Assembly: GCF_051020765.1 (NCBI RefSeq) | Contig: NW_027469083.1 | Span: forward strand, 2,790,001 to 2,854,000 | DNA length: 64,000 nt | Reading direction: 5' to 3' | Source of the DNA: Lasioglossum baleicum | Taxonomy: Eukaryota; Arthropoda; Insecta; Hymenoptera; Halictidae | Shown here: positions 63,348 to 64,000 of the stretch, piece by piece | How the letters are laid out: each line of letters begins with the position of its first letter | How positions within the stretch are numbered: position 1 is the stretch's first letter | Program-made: the position numbers and the translations under genes | The notes under the pieces: generated by a model | The model's database searches: none | What the model saw: the letters and a program-made list of their open reading frames with translations, nothing else | What the model was told of the DNA's origin: nothing

Positions 63348-64000
63348 TGACATTTGTAAGGAAAAAATAAAATCCAGGTAGGGTTAATTTTTATTAAAAT
63401 TGATTATAAAAAAAAGGGACCACAATTACGATTATGAAATTTCGCGCGCGCCAAAGAACTGTGTTTACGGAACCTTTAAATGGACACAAAATAAATGACC
63501 CCCGCCGATTATGAATACGAAATTTCGAAAAAAAAATGTTTCTGTAAATGTTACGCGTTACACTTGTGTTATATGATTACGAAATATTGCAAAAAATCGA
63601 TTGTCACGATAAAATTTTGGTAACAAAGGCGATCTAGATTGGGCGCCGAAAAAAGAAGGTTCGAGAAGAAGTATCAAAAGCTCTCATGATTTATTTAAAC
63701 ATATTTCAACGAATTGCAGCAATGTATTACGTCATTTGTAATGAAAGATTATTTGATGTTATAGGATCGGATTTTTCCAAGATCCCTGTTTCTGATCACA
63801 GACACTGTGTTAAACTGAAGCACTTCAATTTAACATGCACTATTTCATATATTGGATGATTGCAAAAGATCATACTCAATTTACCTCGTGAACTTGTCAG
63901 AAACTAAACGTGCAACTTCTACGGAAAAGGAAATCACAGGTTGTAAAATGTTCGGAGACAATTATAGAAAACAGAGTTACAGACTATATAATTGATTAAT
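63348..64000. repeat. Array unit 13, cut by the window end
   Basis: The first 653 bp of a further unit, without its F-box gene in the window. It has gaagaagtatc and a private cactgtgtta near 63804. Confidence 0.95.

Larger units (their letters stand above)
7497..64000. repeat. Head-to-tail tandem array of about 2.97-kb units, each with an F-box gene (macrosatellite)
   Basis: Thirteen units start with tgacatctgtaagg or tgacatttgtaagg at 7497, 10471, 13444, 34324, 37296, 40269, 43245, 46221, 49196, 52170, 55146, 58124 and 63348. Uninterrupted units are 2,972-2,978 bp; units 3 and 12 return to this length once the inserted retrotransposons are removed. In each unit the F-box gene lies about 1,064-1,498 from the unit start on the minus strand, its promoter at about 1,525-1,558, a poly-C tract near 2,340 and a triple TCAAGGTCA motif near 2,755. 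The rest, more than 2 kb per unit, has no credible ORF. Units differ from each other mainly by scattered substitutions; those on the right are nearly identical. The array continues past the window. Confidence 0.97.

Overview
The window looks like repeat-rich nuclear DNA of an insect, most likely a hymenopteran (inference from element families, short GT-AG introns and arthropod-type TATA/initiator promoters; no conserved single-copy host gene is present to prove it). Nearly all of it is one of four things: a protein-primed DNA polymerase B locus of Polinton/Maverick-like type, a long tandem array of an F-box gene, two nested Ty3/Gypsy LTR retrotransposons, and a small BEL/Pao retrotransposon.

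Left part (1-7496). A 556-bp imperfect palindrome (318-873) is followed by minus-strand genes: an unrecognised 206-aa protein (905-1525), a family-B polymerase whose reading frame is split by a convincing 59-nt GT-AG intron (exons 1832-4433 and 4493-5598), and two small upstream ORFs (5671-5922, 5964-6383) that may be further exons. Between them and the array lies about 1.1 kb of direct repeats. No integrase, packaging ATPase, protease or capsid gene of a full Polinton is visible.

Array (7497-64000, running off the right edge). Thirteen head-to-tail units (twelve whole, one cut by the window end) of about 2,973-2,978 bp each carry one short intronless gene on the minus strand for a 144-aa F-box protein with its own TATA box and initiator. 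All twelve copies are open; only the copy in unit 4 has a changed end. Units 1-4 are the most divergent, units 5-12 encode identical proteins, and private variants recur every second unit, which points to recent unequal exchange or conversion. This protein-coding macrosatellite is the most unusual content of the window.

Insertions in the array. Unit 3 is split by retrotransposon A (13495-31392; 4-bp target duplication taaa; LTRs of about 2.2 kb with a hairpin array and an ORF; gag, a pol with a 38-nt deletion in reverse transcriptase, and a third ORF with a Cys/His cluster). Retrotransposon B (22643-29509; duplication agac; 1,065-bp LTRs differing by one base) sits inside the 3' LTR of A and lacks most of its integrase core. 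Unit 12 is split by retrotransposon C (58506-60748; duplication tatta), a minus-strand BEL/Pao copy keeping only gag. The order of events is therefore array, then A, then B; C is independent. None of the three copies looks autonomous, yet all have near-identical LTRs, so they were probably moved recently by proteins supplied from elsewhere.
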